Below are positions 17,312 to 25,662 of a stretch of 64,000 bases of DNA, in pieces. Origin of the DNA: JALOLV01 sp046295175. Lineage in GTDB: Bacteria > Bacteroidota > Bacteroidia > Cytophagales > Spirosomataceae. The notes beneath the pieces are model-generated. The model saw only the letters and a program-made list of their open reading frames with translations. It did no database searches and had not been told where the DNA came from. The DNA is taken from the NCBI GenBank assembly GCA_046295175.1, contig JBKBNY010000006.1, positions 1-64,000 on the forward strand. The letters run 5' to 3'. A program made the translations under genes and the position numbers. Each line of letters starts with the position of its first letter. The first letter of the stretch is position 1.

Positions 17312-17352
17312 CAAAAAAATAACCCTGATGTGTATTAAACCGTCAGGGTTAT
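17312..17352 (-). terminator. Terminator of the M28 peptidase gene
   Basis: ATAACCCTGA (17319-17328) pairs with TCAGGGTTAT (17343-17352). On the minus strand a T-run follows the hairpin. It lies about 20 bp past the stop. Confidence 0.8.
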
Positions 17353-17372
17353 GAATAATGGTTTATAAAAAA

Positions 17373-18725
17373 CTATTTAAGGTTATCTAAAATATAGACC
17401 ATTGCGGCCATTGAAGCTGCTCCGAGTTCGAGTTCTCTTTTATTGACTGATTCAAAAACATCAGATGAGGCATGATGGAAATCAAAATATCGTTGAGAAT
17501 CTGGTTTAAATCCTAAAAGCACTGTCCCAGTACTCGCCAAAGGCCCAATATCAGCTCCGCCACCTCCTTTACCAATTTCAGCTAATCCGTAAGGGGCAAG
17601 CAAATGATTGAATTGGGTAATTTTCTTTATTTGCTCTTCTGTACCAACAATTCCAAATCCTCTCGGGGTAAATCCACCATTATCAGATTCGATTGCATAG
17701 ACATTTTTCTCTCCATTCTGTTTTGCTAAATCTGCATATTTAGTACCACCACGTAAGCCGTTTTCTTCATTCATAAACATCACTGCTCTAATCGTTCTTT
17801 TTGGTTTATATCCAATCGCTTTTAAAGCCCTTAAAACTTCAATTGATTGTACACATCCTGCACCGTCATCGTGTGCACCTTCTGCCAAATCCCATGAATC
17901 GAGATGTCCACCAACTACAATGATTTCGTCTGGTTTTTCACTTCCTCGAATTTCTCCAATTACATTATGTGAGGGTGCATCGGGTAAGGTTTCACAATTT
18001 TGTTTGAAAAAGAATTGAGCTTTAGGATTTTTCTTGAGGATGTCGCTCAATAGATTTGCCCCGTTTGTTGAAATTGCAGCAGCAGGAATCATTGCACCAC
18101 CCGAATACCTCATTCCACCTGTGTGTGGAAAATCATCTTGAACGAGATTCATCGAACGCACAATTGTTCCGATTGCACCATATTGTGCAGCTTGTGAAGC
18201 TCCCTGACCACGCTGTTCTACTGCTCCGCCATAAGCATCAAAAGTATTGATTTTAGTTGGGTCCATCGGGCGATTAAAAAACACAATTTTACCTTTGACT
18301 TTCTCTGAACCTAAATTTTTTAATTCCTGAAAACTTTTTACCTCAATAATTTCGGCTTTGATTCCTTCTTTTGGTGTTGCTACCGAACCACCAAGAGCAG
18401 CAATTGGAACAGCTATTTTTTTTGTACCATCAAAGATAAATGCTTGTTCTTTTGCTCCTCGAACCCAATGTGGAACCATAACATCCTGTAAAAAAACTTT
18501 GTCGAAACCATATTTTTCCATGACAGATTTGGTATAATCAACTGCCTTCTTTGCACCCTCGGAACCACTAAGTCTTGGGCCTACTTTTTTACAGAGATAA
18601 TTTAAAGTTTGGTATGCTTCGCCATTAGAAAGGATTTCGTTGTAAATCTTACGAATCATTACTGAATCCTGATTTTGAGCAAAAATAGGTAGGCTTAATA
18701 GAAGTAGAAATACTGTTTTTTTCAT
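17373..18725 (-). CDS. Secreted M28-family metallopeptidase (carboxypeptidase Q-like)
   Basis: 450 residues from MKKTVFLLLLSLPIFAQ, which is a signal peptide; the longer reading has no sensible leader. A PA-like domain lies near residues 100-250. The zinc site is built from GGHLDSWD (His, about 285), AHDDGAG (bridging Asp) and MNEENGLRGG (Glu pair). A further Asp and His come from ESDNGGF and FHHASSDVF. Family members are aminopeptidases or dipeptidases with two zinc ions. It is probably periplasmic or secreted and helps scavenge peptides. It has its own terminator; the next gene upstream also ends in one. Confidence 0.9.
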   Translation of the reverse strand: MKKTVFLLLLSLPIFAQNQDSVMIRKIYNEILSNGEAYQTLNYLCKKVGPRLSGSEGAKKAVDYTKSVMEKYGFDKVFLQDVMVPHWVRGAKEQAFIFDGTKKIAVPIAALGGSVATPKEGIKAEIIEVKSFQELKNLGSEKVKGKIVFFNRPMDPTKINTFDAYGGAVEQRGQGASQAAQYGAIGTIVRSMNLVQDDFPHTGGMRYSGGAMIPAAAISTNGANLLSDILKKNPKAQFFFKQNCETLPDAPSHNVIGEIRGSEKPDEIIVVGGHLDSWDLAEGAHDDGAGCVQSIEVLRALKAIGYKPKRTIRAVMFMNEENGLRGGTKYADLAKQNGEKNVYAIESDNGGFTPRGFGIVGTEEQIKKITQFNHLLAPYGLAEIGKGGGGADIGPLASTGTVLLGFKPDSQRYFDFHHASSDVFESVNKRELELGAASMAAMVYILDNLK

Positions 18726-18871
18726 TTTTGTTTGGTTTGAAGATGAACCATAAAGATATAGAAATTCTTTAAATTTTGCAGATTTTCTGTACTGATTTCG
18801 GCTTGGAAGCCTAATCAATTTGGTTGGTGATAGGAATCACAAACCAGCAAAGAGATTTTCTTACATTAAGT

Positions 18872-18915
18872 AAAAAAGCGTCAATTGGACTTTTTGAGTC
18901 CTAACTGACGCTTTA
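18872..18915 (-). terminator. Terminator of the epimerase-dehydrogenase-cupredoxin operon
   Basis: AAAGCGTCAATTGGACT and AGTCCTAACTGACGCTTT form a long, slightly imperfect stem around TTTTTG. On the minus strand a TTTTTT run follows. It lies 18 bp past the stop of the giant protein gene. Confidence 0.82.
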
Positions 18916-18933
18916 ATGTGATACTATACTAAT

Positions 18934-21900
18934 TTATTTTACCACTTTCATCATACCATTCATTAATCTCCAGTGACCTGGGAATGTACAAACATAAGGG
19001 TAATTTCCAACTGTTGATGGGGCTTTAAACGTAAACTTGTAAGTTTGGTCTGGGTTTACTAAAGGACTTGATGCAATAACCTCAGCCAATGCAGGTACAT
19101 AATTTTTCTCTGCACCTTTTTCGTCCATCATCATTTTATCGGCTGCCAATCCAACTTTTTCCATTGCTTTTGGTTGTACAAAAACGATGTTGTGTTGCAT
19201 GGCATCTGGATTTTCAAAAATGATTTCTACAGTTTGTCCGGCTTTAACGGTAAATTCTTTGAGGTCGAATTTCATCGCTTCACGAACAGATTTGATTCTA
19301 ACAGTTTTTACATCACCCTCAGCTTTTTTCTCTTCAATTACGTTCCAAGCCTTTAGGAAGCGTGTCAATCGCTCATTATTTGCTTTGTTATTTAAAGCAA
19401 GTAGATAAGTTTTATCAGCAGGTTTTACCGCTACATTTTTTAGACGATAATTCCAGCCTTCCGAAATTGCTTTGTACACCGAATTTTGTCCTTGAGCATC
19501 AAAAACCTGTGCCTTACGAATAATTGACACCAAAGTATCTATCGGAGCAACCGAAGTGTAGCTTCTTATTGCACGCTCCAAGACAAATGCATTCATGTTT
19601 TGCGGAGGTGTGAAAGTTATTTTCTTAGAGCTGAAATTGTTTTTATCATTTCCTTCGGCAATTGCATTGTCTTTATCGAGTGAAGCACTAATTGTGTAGT
19701 CTCCTGCAATATCAGTTGAAAACCCAAAATTACTTACCCATGGGCCATTCATAAATCTCGTAACAGAAATAGTTTCACCTGCTTTGATACCATCTTTATG
19801 GTTTCGACTAATTTGCTCAACTTTCATTCCCATTCCATCAATTCTTACATCTATAGGCACAACTACACCAGAATCTAAGTTTTTATTGCCTTGGTTTTTA
19901 ACTTCAATTGTAAATGCAATTCTTTCTCTTACAGCCGGATTTGATGGTTCAACTTTGATATTTGAAATAACCAAATCAACTCCTGTAGCTATTTGTTCGG
20001 CAGGTTTAGGAGTTGTTGAATTACCCATGTTGTGATGGTCATGGTTCATTTCAGCTTTTGGCTTCGGAGTATTTTGAGCCTTACGTATTTGGTTCGCCAA
20101 ATGTTTTTTCATTAGTTTTCCACCATTTGCCGTCAAAACACAAGCAAATGCCTCTGGTAACCAACGGTCATTTGTTTCGTTAGAATTCTCCATTCGGTCG
20201 AAGAATGCTTTTTCTGCATCGGCATTGAGTGGTGATTTTGAGAAAACCAAAAGTGAATTCATTACAACCAATGGTTCTTTGTCGTTGAGTAAATTGTTTT
20301 TAAGAATCAACTCAACTGATTTAGCGTTATTTTCCATAACCAAAACACCATTTTTACGAACTTCTGCAGAAGGATGCTTCAAAGCGATTTCGATAATTTC
20401 TGGAGTAAGGGCATTTAATCCTTTCAATGCCCACAGAGAATGAATTGCCGCAGGATTACTACCAATTTGGTCAATACTTTGATTTTTGATATTATCAATT
20501 AATTGTGGTACAATATCTTTTTGTCCTCTTTCAACCAATAGTCTTTGGGCATTCATACGCCAAAACATATTATCGTTTTTTAGGTTCGCTAAGAGGTCAT
20601 TGACATTATTTTTTGATAGGGTAATTCCCTTATATTCGGGAGCTTCCTTATACGATACTCGATAGATACGACCGTGTGTAAAATCACGTAAATCGGTTTC
20701 ATAAGCATTTCCCTCGCCGTTTGTGAATCCTTTGGGAGTAGGGTTATGTTGAATGATAAAACTATACCAATCCGCAACCCAAACGGCTCCATCTGGGCCA
20801 ACCTCGGCAAAAACTGGCGAAAACCATTCATCAGCACCCGCCATGAGATTGAAACTTTCTACGTCGCCGTAGTCTGTCCCTTTTTTGACCATGTTATTTT
20901 GGTGCAATACGTGTCCAGTAGGTTCGGCAACAAAAGCAATCTTATTCCAATATTTTTCAGGGAAAGCCCTTGCAGTGTAAAAATTATGACCAGCTGCCGC
21001 TGTAAATCCACCAAAAGCATCAACTTGCCGTACTTTGCTTGTGATTGGTTTCATGTCTCGGTGCGTATCTGTACTGCGGCTACCGTTGTCGACTCCGTTG
21101 GCAGAATTAAAATAACGATGTGGAATTGCCATATACCATCCGTGCGAGTTATTGGCAGTTGAACCAAAAACATCATTCGTTTCGTTGAATGCAAATCCCC
21201 AAGTATTGTTTGACGTACTTGTCATCCATTCCATTTGGCTTCCATCCGGCTTGAAACGGAAGAAAGCTTGACCAAATTTTAATGAATCAGCATTTCCAAA
21301 TTTACCTTTGTAACCCGAATAGCCAACACAACCCCAAATCCAGTTATCAAAACCATAATGTAGATTTGACGGACCAGCATGAGTATCAAAAGTACCGAAT
21401 CCTGTAAACAAAGTTTTTTTGACATCTGCTTTGTCATCTCCATCGGTATCTTGCAAAAATAACATATCAGGTGCTTGCGAAACTATTAATCCCCCATTTG
21501 CAAAAACCATACCCGTTGGAATACTCAAACCATCGGCAAATCGGGTAAATTTATCGGCTTTGCCATCTTTATTGGTATCTTCACAAAGTAGGATGTAATC
21601 GCTACCTCCATTAGGTTTTCGTTCGTTTGGATAATCTTTGGTTATCAAAACATACAATCGTCCTTTTTCATCCCAAGTCATAGCAATTGGGTGCATAACG
21701 TTTGGTTCAGCCGCGAAAAGCTCCAAGTTAAAATCAACTGGCACTTGAATATGCTTCATTGATTCTTCGGGAGACAATGGTAATTGTTGGTACTGAATTC
21801 CTGGACGCTGTTCATAATTCGGTAACTTAGCTTCACGGTACTCAAAAGGCTTAGGATTTCTGGCTTTAAATGCAGCCAATGCTTCATCATTTATTGACCA

Positions 21901-22587
21901 AAGAATTGCGTTATAAAGCAAATCTTGAAAACCTTCTTTGTTCCATGTTCTCTCATCATGGCCGTATGCAGTATAAAAAATCTTGCCTTTCCCGTGCGTA
22001 CGAGTCCAAGTGTAAGGTTCTGTTTTGGTGTTTGGTTTATCATTAAACTGGTCTGCCTTTATCTCTCGAACTGCCAAGATGTTGTTATCAGGCTGTAGCT
22101 GACTATGGAGGTAGGTTTCGTCATAAGCAGTAAATGATTTTAAACCTTGCATAATTGGGTGGTTAGGCTGAACGGTTTCGGTACGGATTGAATCCATACG
22201 GTGTCTCCAAAACTGTCCACCAACCAATTTGATATATTCTGGCGAATTTCTGAAACAATAAGATGCACAGTGGATTGGCAAAAGACCTTTGCCCGATGCT
22301 ACGTAGTCGAGCAGTGCCTTCTCTTGCTCTGGCTTGATTTCGTCCCAATTGGCATAAATCATCAAAGCATCGTATTTGTTCAATGTTTTCGCATTCAGGT
22401 CTTCCAATTTATCGGTGTAAGTAAAATTGATACCTTTTGGTCCAAGAGCAGCCATCAAACTTGGAATCCGCTCGATTGGCCGATGGTGACCGTTATCTCC
22501 CAAAAACAAAATTTCGATTCTTCTTCCTTTTTGTGCGTAAAGACTCGAAAATGTGAGGGTTAGGATTAAAATTATTAATTTTTTCAT
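18934..22587 (-). CDS. Giant secreted ThuA / PVC-type propeller / CARDB / cupredoxin protein
   Basis: 1217 residues from MKKLIILILTLTFSSLYAQ, a signal peptide; the 42 extra codons of the longer reading lack one. Domains in order: ThuA-like (about 22-245), sorbosone-dehydrogenase-like PVC-type propeller (about 280-680), HEAT-like helices (about 690-830), a linker with NHDHHNMG (about 846-854), CARDB (about 865-985), a helical segment, and a type-1 copper domain (about 1100-1217) with H1133, C1200, H1205 and M1209 in azurin spacing (C-x4-H-x3-M). There is no CxxCH, although many relatives carry a cytochrome c domain. It is probably a periplasmic or surface sugar dehydrogenase passing electrons to copper. 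It is the last gene of a three-gene operon, 7 bp after the dehydrogenase. Confidence 0.85.
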   Translation of the reverse strand: MKKLIILILTLTFSSLYAQKGRRIEILFLGDNGHHRPIERIPSLMAALGPKGINFTYTDKLEDLNAKTLNKYDALMIYANWDEIKPEQEKALLDYVASGKGLLPIHCASYCFRNSPEYIKLVGGQFWRHRMDSIRTETVQPNHPIMQGLKSFTAYDETYLHSQLQPDNNILAVREIKADQFNDKPNTKTEPYTWTRTHGKGKIFYTAYGHDERTWNKEGFQDLLYNAILWSINDEALAAFKARNPKPFEYREAKLPNYEQRPGIQYQQLPLSPEESMKHIQVPVDFNLELFAAEPNVMHPIAMTWDEKGRLYVLITKDYPNERKPNGGSDYILLCEDTNKDGKADKFTRFADGLSIPTGMVFANGGLIVSQAPDMLFLQDTDGDDKADVKKTLFTGFGTFDTHAGPSNLHYGFDNWIWGCVGYSGYKGKFGNADSLKFGQAFFRFKPDGSQMEWMTSTSNNTWGFAFNETNDVFGSTANNSHGWYMAIPHRYFNSANGVDNGSRSTDTHRDMKPITSKVRQVDAFGGFTAAAGHNFYTARAFPEKYWNKIAFVAEPTGHVLHQNNMVKKGTDYGDVESFNLMAGADEWFSPVFAEVGPDGAVWVADWYSFIIQHNPTPKGFTNGEGNAYETDLRDFTHGRIYRVSYKEAPEYKGITLSKNNVNDLLANLKNDNMFWRMNAQRLLVERGQKDIVPQLIDNIKNQSIDQIGSNPAAIHSLWALKGLNALTPEIIEIALKHPSAEVRKNGVLVMENNAKSVELILKNNLLNDKEPLVVMNSLLVFSKSPLNADAEKAFFDRMENSNETNDRWLPEAFACVLTANGGKLMKKHLANQIRKAQNTPKPKAEMNHDHHNMGNSTTPKPAEQIATGVDLVISNIKVEPSNPAVRERIAFTIEVKNQGNKNLDSGVVVPIDVRIDGMGMKVEQISRNHKDGIKAGETISVTRFMNGPWVSNFGFSTDIAGDYTISASLDKDNAIAEGNDKNNFSSKKITFTPPQNMNAFVLERAIRSYTSVAPIDTLVSIIRKAQVFDAQGQNSVYKAISEGWNYRLKNVAVKPADKTYLLALNNKANNERLTRFLKAWNVIEEKKAEGDVKTVRIKSVREAMKFDLKEFTVKAGQTVEIIFENPDAMQHNIVFVQPKAMEKVGLAADKMMMDEKGAEKNYVPALAEVIASSPLVNPDQTYKFTFKAPSTVGNYPYVCTFPGHWRLMNGMMKVVK

Positions 22588-22594
22588 TATTAAA

Positions 22595-23719
22595 TTAGAT
22601 GTTAAAATAGTCTGGTAAATACATGATTTTGCCACCTTGCATTGCCGATTCGTGTGCAAGAATACCCACACTCGTCCAATTTGCTGATTGAGCGGCATTT
22701 GGGAAAGGCTCACGGTCTTCTATTAAAGCCATTACAAACTCATGGGCTAAATGCGGATGCGAGCCACCGTGACCAGCTCCTTGAGTAAAGCTAAGGTGTG
22801 TATTGTCGGCTACATCATAAACTCCTTTGGTAGTGAAATCTCTAATTTCTTCTGGAAGCAAATGAGCATAATCTGGAACAGTTACTTTTTGAGGAATTTC
22901 GGGTTCTGGTAATTTTGCAGTATGAATAACGTGTTCTTCATGCTCGATTAAAGACCATTCAAATGATTTTTTTGAACCATAAACCTCAAAACTCTCACGA
23001 TATTGGCGTGCAACATCAAAAAGTGAACGATAAACGTAGGCACTCAAATCGCTATCCTGGAATTTGATATGAGCCGATTCGATAGCAAATGGTGAGTTAT
23101 GAATTTTAGCTAATTCTTCTCTAATAGTACCCGAACCAAAGCATGAAACGTATTCAGCATTCAATTTTAATAATCCAGCTACCGGACCTACACAGTGGGT
23201 TGCATAGTGCATTGGTGGTAAACCCGGCCAATAATCTGGCCAACCGTCCATGTCTTGTTGATGCGATGCTTTTAAAAACTGAACCTTGCCGAGTTCTCCT
23301 TTTTCGTATAATTCTTTAACAAACAAAAACTCACGAGCATACACAACAGTTTCCATCATCATGTATTTTTTGCCCGTTTCTTTACACGCCTGAACGATTT
23401 TCATGCAATCATCAACAGTTGTAGCCATTGGTACTGTACATGCAACGTGTTTACCAGCATAAAGGCCCTTCAATGTTTGTTCGGCATGGTTCGGAATAGG
23501 GGAGTTGATATGAACCGCATCAACATCGGGGTCTTTTAGCAATTCATCATAATCAGAATATCTTTTTTCGATTCCAAAAGCATCGCCGATTGCATTGAGT
23601 TTTTCGACATTTCTCTGGCAAATAGCATACATATTTGTATGTGGATGACGCTGATAAATTGGAATAAATTCAGCCCCGAAGCCCAATCCGACTATGGCAA
23701 TGTTAATTTTTTTAGACAT
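22595..23719 (-). CDS. Gfo/Idh/MocA-family oxidoreductase
   Basis: 374 residues. The N-terminal Rossmann fold begins IAIVGLGFGAEFIP (about 7-20). The family EKP-like position is occupied by TVPMATTVDDC (about 95-105), so the usual lysine is not in its normal setting. The C-terminal half is the alpha/beta dimer domain with HYATHCVGP (about 171-179) and GGSHPHLAHEF (about 320-330). There is no signal peptide, so it is cytoplasmic. Members oxidise sugars or inositols with NAD(P), and ThuB of rhizobia makes 3-keto sugars. Operon neighbours are the epimerase-like gene 25 bp upstream and the ThuA-containing protein 7 bp downstream. Confidence 0.88.
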   Translation of the reverse strand: MSKKINIAIVGLGFGAEFIPIYQRHPHTNMYAICQRNVEKLNAIGDAFGIEKRYSDYDELLKDPDVDAVHINSPIPNHAEQTLKGLYAGKHVACTVPMATTVDDCMKIVQACKETGKKYMMMETVVYAREFLFVKELYEKGELGKVQFLKASHQQDMDGWPDYWPGLPPMHYATHCVGPVAGLLKLNAEYVSCFGSGTIREELAKIHNSPFAIESAHIKFQDSDLSAYVYRSLFDVARQYRESFEVYGSKKSFEWSLIEHEEHVIHTAKLPEPEIPQKVTVPDYAHLLPEEIRDFTTKGVYDVADNTHLSFTQGAGHGGSHPHLAHEFVMALIEDREPFPNAAQSANWTSVGILAHESAMQGGKIMYLPDYFNI

Positions 23720-23744
23720 ATTGTTGTAATAATTAAGGTTGTTG

Positions 23745-24578
23745 TTATCCGACTAAACTTTTTAAGTATTTATAACTATCAGTGATTAATTGTTCTTCCG
23801 ATTCAAACATTTTTCTCCAAATATTTGCAGCACTTAGTTTTTGACTGAATGCTTCAATGCTTAGCATCCCCGAATAATTGATTGATTCCAAAGCTGTTAA
23901 AATTTCTTTAAAATCATTATGCCCTTGTCCGAGTGTACTACGGTCATTTTCTGATAATTGAACATGAATTAATTTGTCTCCCAATTTTTTTATCGCTTCT
24001 GGCAGGCTCTTTTCTTCAATATTAGCATGAAAAGTATCAAACATTATTTTACAAGCAGGGTGATTGATATCGTTTACCAATGCTAATAATTCATCGGTAC
24101 AGCTTACCAAATAACTTTCAAATCGGTTGAGGTATTCTAAACCAAGTGTGATTCCCATTTTATCGGCGTATTCGGCCAAATCCCAAAGGTTTTCTTTTGC
24201 CCAAAGTAATTCATCTTTAGTGGCGGGTTGTCCTGTAAAAACACCCAAAGCCGAATGAAATGGACCTGTCAATAGTTCAGAACCCAAAATCATTGCACAA
24301 TCTATTGCCTTTTTGTTTCTTTCAAGAGTTGCTTTTCTCATAGCTGGGTCTGGGCTAATTTGGTTTAAATCAGGCCCATTAATCGTTACTGCTACTCGGT
24401 CAAGCCCCAAACTATCTAATTTTTGTCTCCACGAAAACCATTTTTCTGGAGTTGTATCGAAAATCGGGATTTCGACCCCATCATAACCTATTTCTTTGAT
24501 TTTATCGAGAACTGGAAAAAGACTCTCGTCAATTTCGGTTCCCCAAAGAAGCAGATTCATGCCAATTTTATATGCCAT
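23745..24578 (-). CDS. Sugar-phosphate isomerase/epimerase, tagatose/psicose 3-epimerase-like
   Basis: 277 residues forming a TIM barrel. The metal ligands of the D-tagatose/D-psicose 3-epimerase group are visible: Glu in GLEYLNRFE (about 145-153), Asp in MFDTFHANIEE (about 179-189), His in QLSENDRSTLGQGH (about 206-219) and Glu in SIEAFS (about 243-248). Related proteins epimerise ketoses at C3 or act as 3-keto-glycoside lyases. No signal peptide is present. It is the first gene of the operon with the Gfo/Idh/MocA dehydrogenase and the giant cupredoxin protein, divergent from the AraC regulator. Confidence 0.86.
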   Translation of the reverse strand: MAYKIGMNLLLWGTEIDESLFPVLDKIKEIGYDGVEIPIFDTTPEKWFSWRQKLDSLGLDRVAVTINGPDLNQISPDPAMRKATLERNKKAIDCAMILGSELLTGPFHSALGVFTGQPATKDELLWAKENLWDLAEYADKMGITLGLEYLNRFESYLVSCTDELLALVNDINHPACKIMFDTFHANIEEKSLPEAIKKLGDKLIHVQLSENDRSTLGQGHNDFKEILTALESINYSGMLSIEAFSQKLSAANIWRKMFESEEQLITDSYKYLKSLVG

Positions 24579-24701
24579 TTACTTTTGTTTTTGGTTATTT
24601 GTTTTCAAGTACAATTTTATAAAGGAATATTTCAATTTACTACCTTTTGTTTGTCACTGTATGACTGAATATTGATATTAATAAAACAAAGTATTGACCT
24701 A

Positions 24702-24733
24702 TTGTGTTAAAATAGGATTATTGATTATTTTTG
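24702..24733 (+). promoter_or_regulatory. Promoter of the AraC regulator gene
   Basis: TTG at 24702-24704 and TATTTTTG at 24726-24733, 21 nt apart, fit the consensus. The start codon is 21 bp downstream. Confidence 0.5.
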
Positions 24734-24754
24734 CTTTGCTAATCCAGAATTCAA

Positions 24755-25624
24755 ATGAGAGTTGCTTTAGAAAAAAATATCGAAAACCGCATTAGTTCGT
24801 TCACCGTACTCGAACTTATTGAGTCACATTTTGACCCTAATTGGCATTTTCATCCGCACTATCAATTGTTTACTGTAATCGAAGGCAGTGGTACAAGGTT
24901 TATTGGTGATAGTATCCAGCATTTTGAAGAAGGCGATACCGTTTTTCTTGGACCAAATATTCCGCATTTGTGGAGGAGTGATAAACCCTATTTTGAACAT
25001 AATTCTGAACTCAAAGCACACGGAATTGTCGTTTATTTTACCGAAGATTTTCTGGGTAATGATTTCTTTCAAAAACCAGAAATGGTTCAACTTCAACATT
25101 TTCTAAAAAATGGTTTGAGAGGGTTAGAATTTAATGGAGAAACTCGTCAATATCTTATTGATGAATTGAAAGGATTAACTCGAAGCTCAGGATTTGAAGC
25201 AATCATTAAATTATTAACAATTTTAAATAATCTCTCAAAAAGTTCTGAATTTGAATTTATTACGAGTTTAGGCTATACAAATACCCATAAAATTTCTGAA
25301 ACTGAGAGAATGCAAAAAGTTCATGAATATGTGATTAAGCACTTCAAAGAAGAAATCAGATTGAGTGAAATCTCTGAAATGGTGAATATGACAGAGTCGG
25401 CTTTTTGTAGGTATTTTAAAAACCGAACTAATAAAACTTTCTCAGATTTTGTAAGCGAAATTCGTATTGGTCATGCTTGCAAGTTGTTGAGCCAAGATAA
25501 ACAAAGTATTGCTCAGATTTGCTTTGATAGTGGTTTTAATACCCTTTCAAATTTCAATAAACAGTTTAAAGAAGTGGTGGGAAAAACTCCTTCTGAATAC
25601 CAAAAGCTCCAAATGAAGAGTTAA
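24755..25624 (+). CDS. AraC-family transcriptional regulator with cupin sensor domain
   Basis: 289 residues. The N-terminal cupin (about 10-100) has the HWHFHPHYQLF segment and FIGDSIQHFEEGDTVFLGPNIPH, typical ligand-binding strands. The C-terminal AraC DNA-binding domain has two helix-turn-helix motifs (IRLSEISEMVNMTESAFCRYFK and QSIAQICFDSGFNTLSNFNKQF), ending in the family signature GKTPSEY. It is divergent from the epimerase operon with 176 bp between, so it most likely controls that operon in response to a sugar or keto-sugar. It may also regulate itself. Confidence 0.9.
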   Translation: MRVALEKNIENRISSFTVLELIESHFDPNWHFHPHYQLFTVIEGSGTRFIGDSIQHFEEGDTVFLGPNIPHLWRSDKPYFEHNSELKAHGIVVYFTEDFLGNDFFQKPEMVQLQHFLKNGLRGLEFNGETRQYLIDELKGLTRSSGFEAIIKLLTILNNLSKSSEFEFITSLGYTNTHKISETERMQKVHEYVIKHFKEEIRLSEISEMVNMTESAFCRYFKNRTNKTFSDFVSEIRIGHACKLLSQDKQSIAQICFDSGFNTLSNFNKQFKEVVGKTPSEYQKLQMKS

Positions 25625-25657
25625 AATGTGCTAAACTTCTTCAAATTTAGCACATTT
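25624..25657. terminator. Bidirectional terminator between araC-type and acyl-CoA dehydrogenase genes
   Basis: AAATGTGCTAAA (25624-25635) and TTTAGCACATTT (25646-25657) form a perfect 12-bp stem between convergent genes. The T-runs on both sides are short. Confidence 0.7.
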
Positions 25658-25662
25658 CGATT

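Noticed and set aside
22588..22713. 42-codon N-terminal extension of the giant copper protein
   Set aside because: It would overlap the end of the dehydrogenase gene and hide a clear signal peptide at MKKLIILILT.
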